Shown here one piece after another: positions 62,441 to 64,000 of a stretch of DNA of 64,000 bases (its first letter is position 1; every line of letters starts with the position of its first letter). Source of the stretch: Pogonophryne albipinna (lineage: Eukaryota; Chordata; Actinopteri; Perciformes; Artedidraconidae). The notes below the pieces were generated by a model. The model did no database searches. It worked only from the letters and a program-made list of their open reading frames with translations, and was not told the origin of the DNA. The position numbers were made by a program, and so were the translations under genes. The DNA is taken from the NCBI GenBank assembly GCA_028583405.1, contig CM053260.1:11058660-11122659 (forward strand), read 5' to 3'.

Positions 62441-63071
62441 CAACCCCCTACCAGCCCAGGCCTCTCCCCCCTTTCTCCACCCCCTTCCTTTTGGCTATGA
62501 GGCCCGCAGATAGTGGGGGGTGGAATTAGGTGAAAATAGAAATAAGCTCAAAACTAATTAAAAAGACAGTAATTTCCACTTACCAAGTCACCTTGCAAAA
62601 AATAAAAAATGGCCAAGAGACGCCTGTGACAACTTACCGCCATCCGTCCGGAGCGCCAGTCAAGAAACGAATGCCTCAGCTGTGCGGGAGTCAGACGCCT
62701 ACAGCCAGAGATCTTTGCACAAACTTATCTCGTGCCCTCTTTTGGTCATGTGAGCGCGTTCATGTGTGCTGGAGGAAATTGCCTTGGGGAGATAAGGTGT
62801 GGTCTCTGTTCCCAACTGAAGTTATGGAACTTTATTATTTGTGAGTTTAACAAAGTATGACAAATGGCATCAGTAACAGATGTGATGTGAATTTCTATAA
62901 AGTTGTCTCACATTCTTGGTCATATTTTATATACAATATGTAATTAGTATAACATGTCCAGTAAGTATAAAGTGTTTCCTAATACTGTGTATTCAACCAC
63001 TATGGAATATGTATGTGGGCAGACAAAACTGAGTTGTTCTGTGTGTGAAGTAACCTCAAGTCACTCCGCAG
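62441..63071. other. Unannotated stretch before the THAP exon
   Basis: I see no clear gene or repeat. A 104-codon forward frame at 62530-62844 lacks any recognisable domain and was not accepted. The missing first THAP exon may lie here or further left, but no C-x(2-4)-C start was identified. Confidence 0.4.
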
Positions 63072-63267
63072 GCACATTTTGATGCAGACCAGTTTGTCAA
63101 GACAAAAAAGGGCAAGACTAGGCTGAGAGCAGAGGCTATACCCACCATCTTCGTGCATCGCCCTGTTGTCAAAAAGAGAAGGGCCCCTGCACCACGATTC
63201 ACCCCGGGACCTGTATCTACAAAGCCCATAGCTCATGATCACAGCGATAATGTGAAAGGTGACACAG
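63072..63267 (+). CDS. Internal exon encoding the second half of a THAP domain
   Basis: Between the acceptor CACTCCGCAG and the donor GACACAG|GTATAA the frame reads AHFDADQFVKTKKGKTRLRA then EAIPTIFVHRP. THAP zinc fingers end with C-x2-H-F, an F, and the box LKxxAVPTIF, all visible here except the preceding exon that would supply the cysteine. A basic Pro-rich stretch follows (VVKKRRAPAPRF). The exon is phase 0 in and phase 1 out. THAP domains bind DNA in host transcription factors and in P-element-type transposases, so either origin is possible. The rest of the gene is not in view to the right edge. Confidence 0.6.
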
Positions 63268-63382
63268 GTATAATAAGTAGGAGGGGCTCTGTGAGGAAGT
63301 GGCAGATTTTCCCCCCGGTTGTGTACTTTCAAATTCTTGCTCACTCGAGATGGTTTCTCCAAAATGACCTACCCCTACCTTT

Positions 63383-63920
63383 ATGAAGTACTTTGTGTCA
63401 GTAGATTTCGTTAAGAATCTGACTCTTAATGGCAGTTTGTGATTTTGAGGCTATTTCAGTGAAGGCTGTTTTGACCATTTGACAAAATGTATGCTTAATT
63501 CTCTCAAAAAGTTACTGAAAGATACACTTTTCTTTTTTAAAAAAAGCTGAAAAGTAGATAATGAAGTACTTTGTGTCAGTAGATTTAATTAAGAATCTGA
63601 CTCTTAATGGCAGTTTGTGATTTTGAGGCTATTTCAGTGAAGGCTGTTTTGAACATTTGACAGATTTATGCTTAAATTCTCTCAGAAAGTTAAGATACAC
63701 TTTTGTGTTTAAAAGCTGACCATTACCATGAAAGTACTCTGTGTCAGGAGATTTCGTCAAGCATCTGACTCTTAATGGCAGTTTGTGATTTTGAGGCTAT
63801 TTCATTGAAACAAGGCTGTTTTGAACATTTGACAGATGTATGCTTAATTCTCTCAAAAGGTTACTGAAAGATACACTTTTGTATTTAAAAAAGCTGACCA
63901 CTACCATGAAAGTACTGGAG
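63383..63920. repeat. Minisatellite, three copies of about 170-178 bases
   Basis: Units beginning ATGAAGTACTTTGTGTCAGT start at 63383, 63561 and 63728, with a broken fourth at 63906. Each contains CTGACTCTTAATGGCAGTTT and GTGATTTTGAGGCTATTTCA. It lies directly after the THAP exon, probably in its downstream intron. Confidence 0.9.
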
Positions 63921-64000
63921 ACTGCCCCTGTCTTGTCACATAGATTATACTATCTGTGTCGTAGTAGAAAAACTCTGTGCTGTAATTTCTCCAATTCACT

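Noticed and set aside
62530..62844. 104-codon forward frame
   Set aside because: It shows no domain, no splice context and no recognisable similarity; composition looks like chance.

Overview
The window is nuclear DNA of a ray-finned fish, most likely a percomorph teleost. This is inferred from spliced vertebrate genes with compact introns and from the mix of mobile elements: BEL/Pao, hAT, PIF/Harbinger, CR1/L2/Rex-type LINE tails and fish tRNA-derived SINEs. There are no prokaryotic features. Eight protein-coding genes are recognisable, plus one exon of a ninth. Splice sites were placed by eye. For bap1, rad54l2, cyb561d2, tusc2, hyal2 and abhd14a the exons join to a length that is an exact multiple of three and close to the human protein length.

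Layout from left to right. 518-696 (-): first exon of a presynaptic scaffold gene, probably bassoon (bsn), running off the left edge. 2595-17593 (-): bap1, with 17 coding exons and an intron 13 of about 6.5 kb filled with transposon remains. 17594-19759: the space between the divergent bap1 and rad54l2. 19760-29172 (+): rad54l2 (ARIP4), 21 coding exons. 32563-33626 (-): cyb561d2, three exons, convergent with rad54l2. 38415-42405 (+): rassf1, with a C1-bearing A-type start and an internal C-type start. 44679-45752 (+): tusc2. 50538-52388 (+): hyal2. 55312-58084 (+): abhd14a. 58085-64000: mobile elements, tandem repeats and one THAP-domain exon (63072-63267).

These genes have human orthologues scattered over about 3 Mb of 3p21 (BSN, HYAL2, TUSC2, RASSF1, CYB561D2, RAD54L2, ABHD14A, BAP1). 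Here they fit in 64 kb in a different order. Functions are diverse: chromatin deubiquitination (bap1), SNF2-type remodelling (rad54l2), Ras-association and apoptosis scaffolding (rassf1), a small myristoylated protein (tusc2), membrane redox (cyb561d2), hyaluronan cleavage (hyal2) and a membrane alpha/beta-hydrolase (abhd14a). They are neighbours by conserved synteny, not members of one pathway.

I saw no wholly new biological system. The observations most worth following are an apparent one-base insertion that shifts the end of rassf1, a conserved RASSF1C-type first exon, a 29-base C tract used as the polypyrimidine tract of the last rad54l2 intron, two perfect hairpins, nested transposons with readable target-site duplications, and a THAP exon followed by a 170-180 bp minisatellite.
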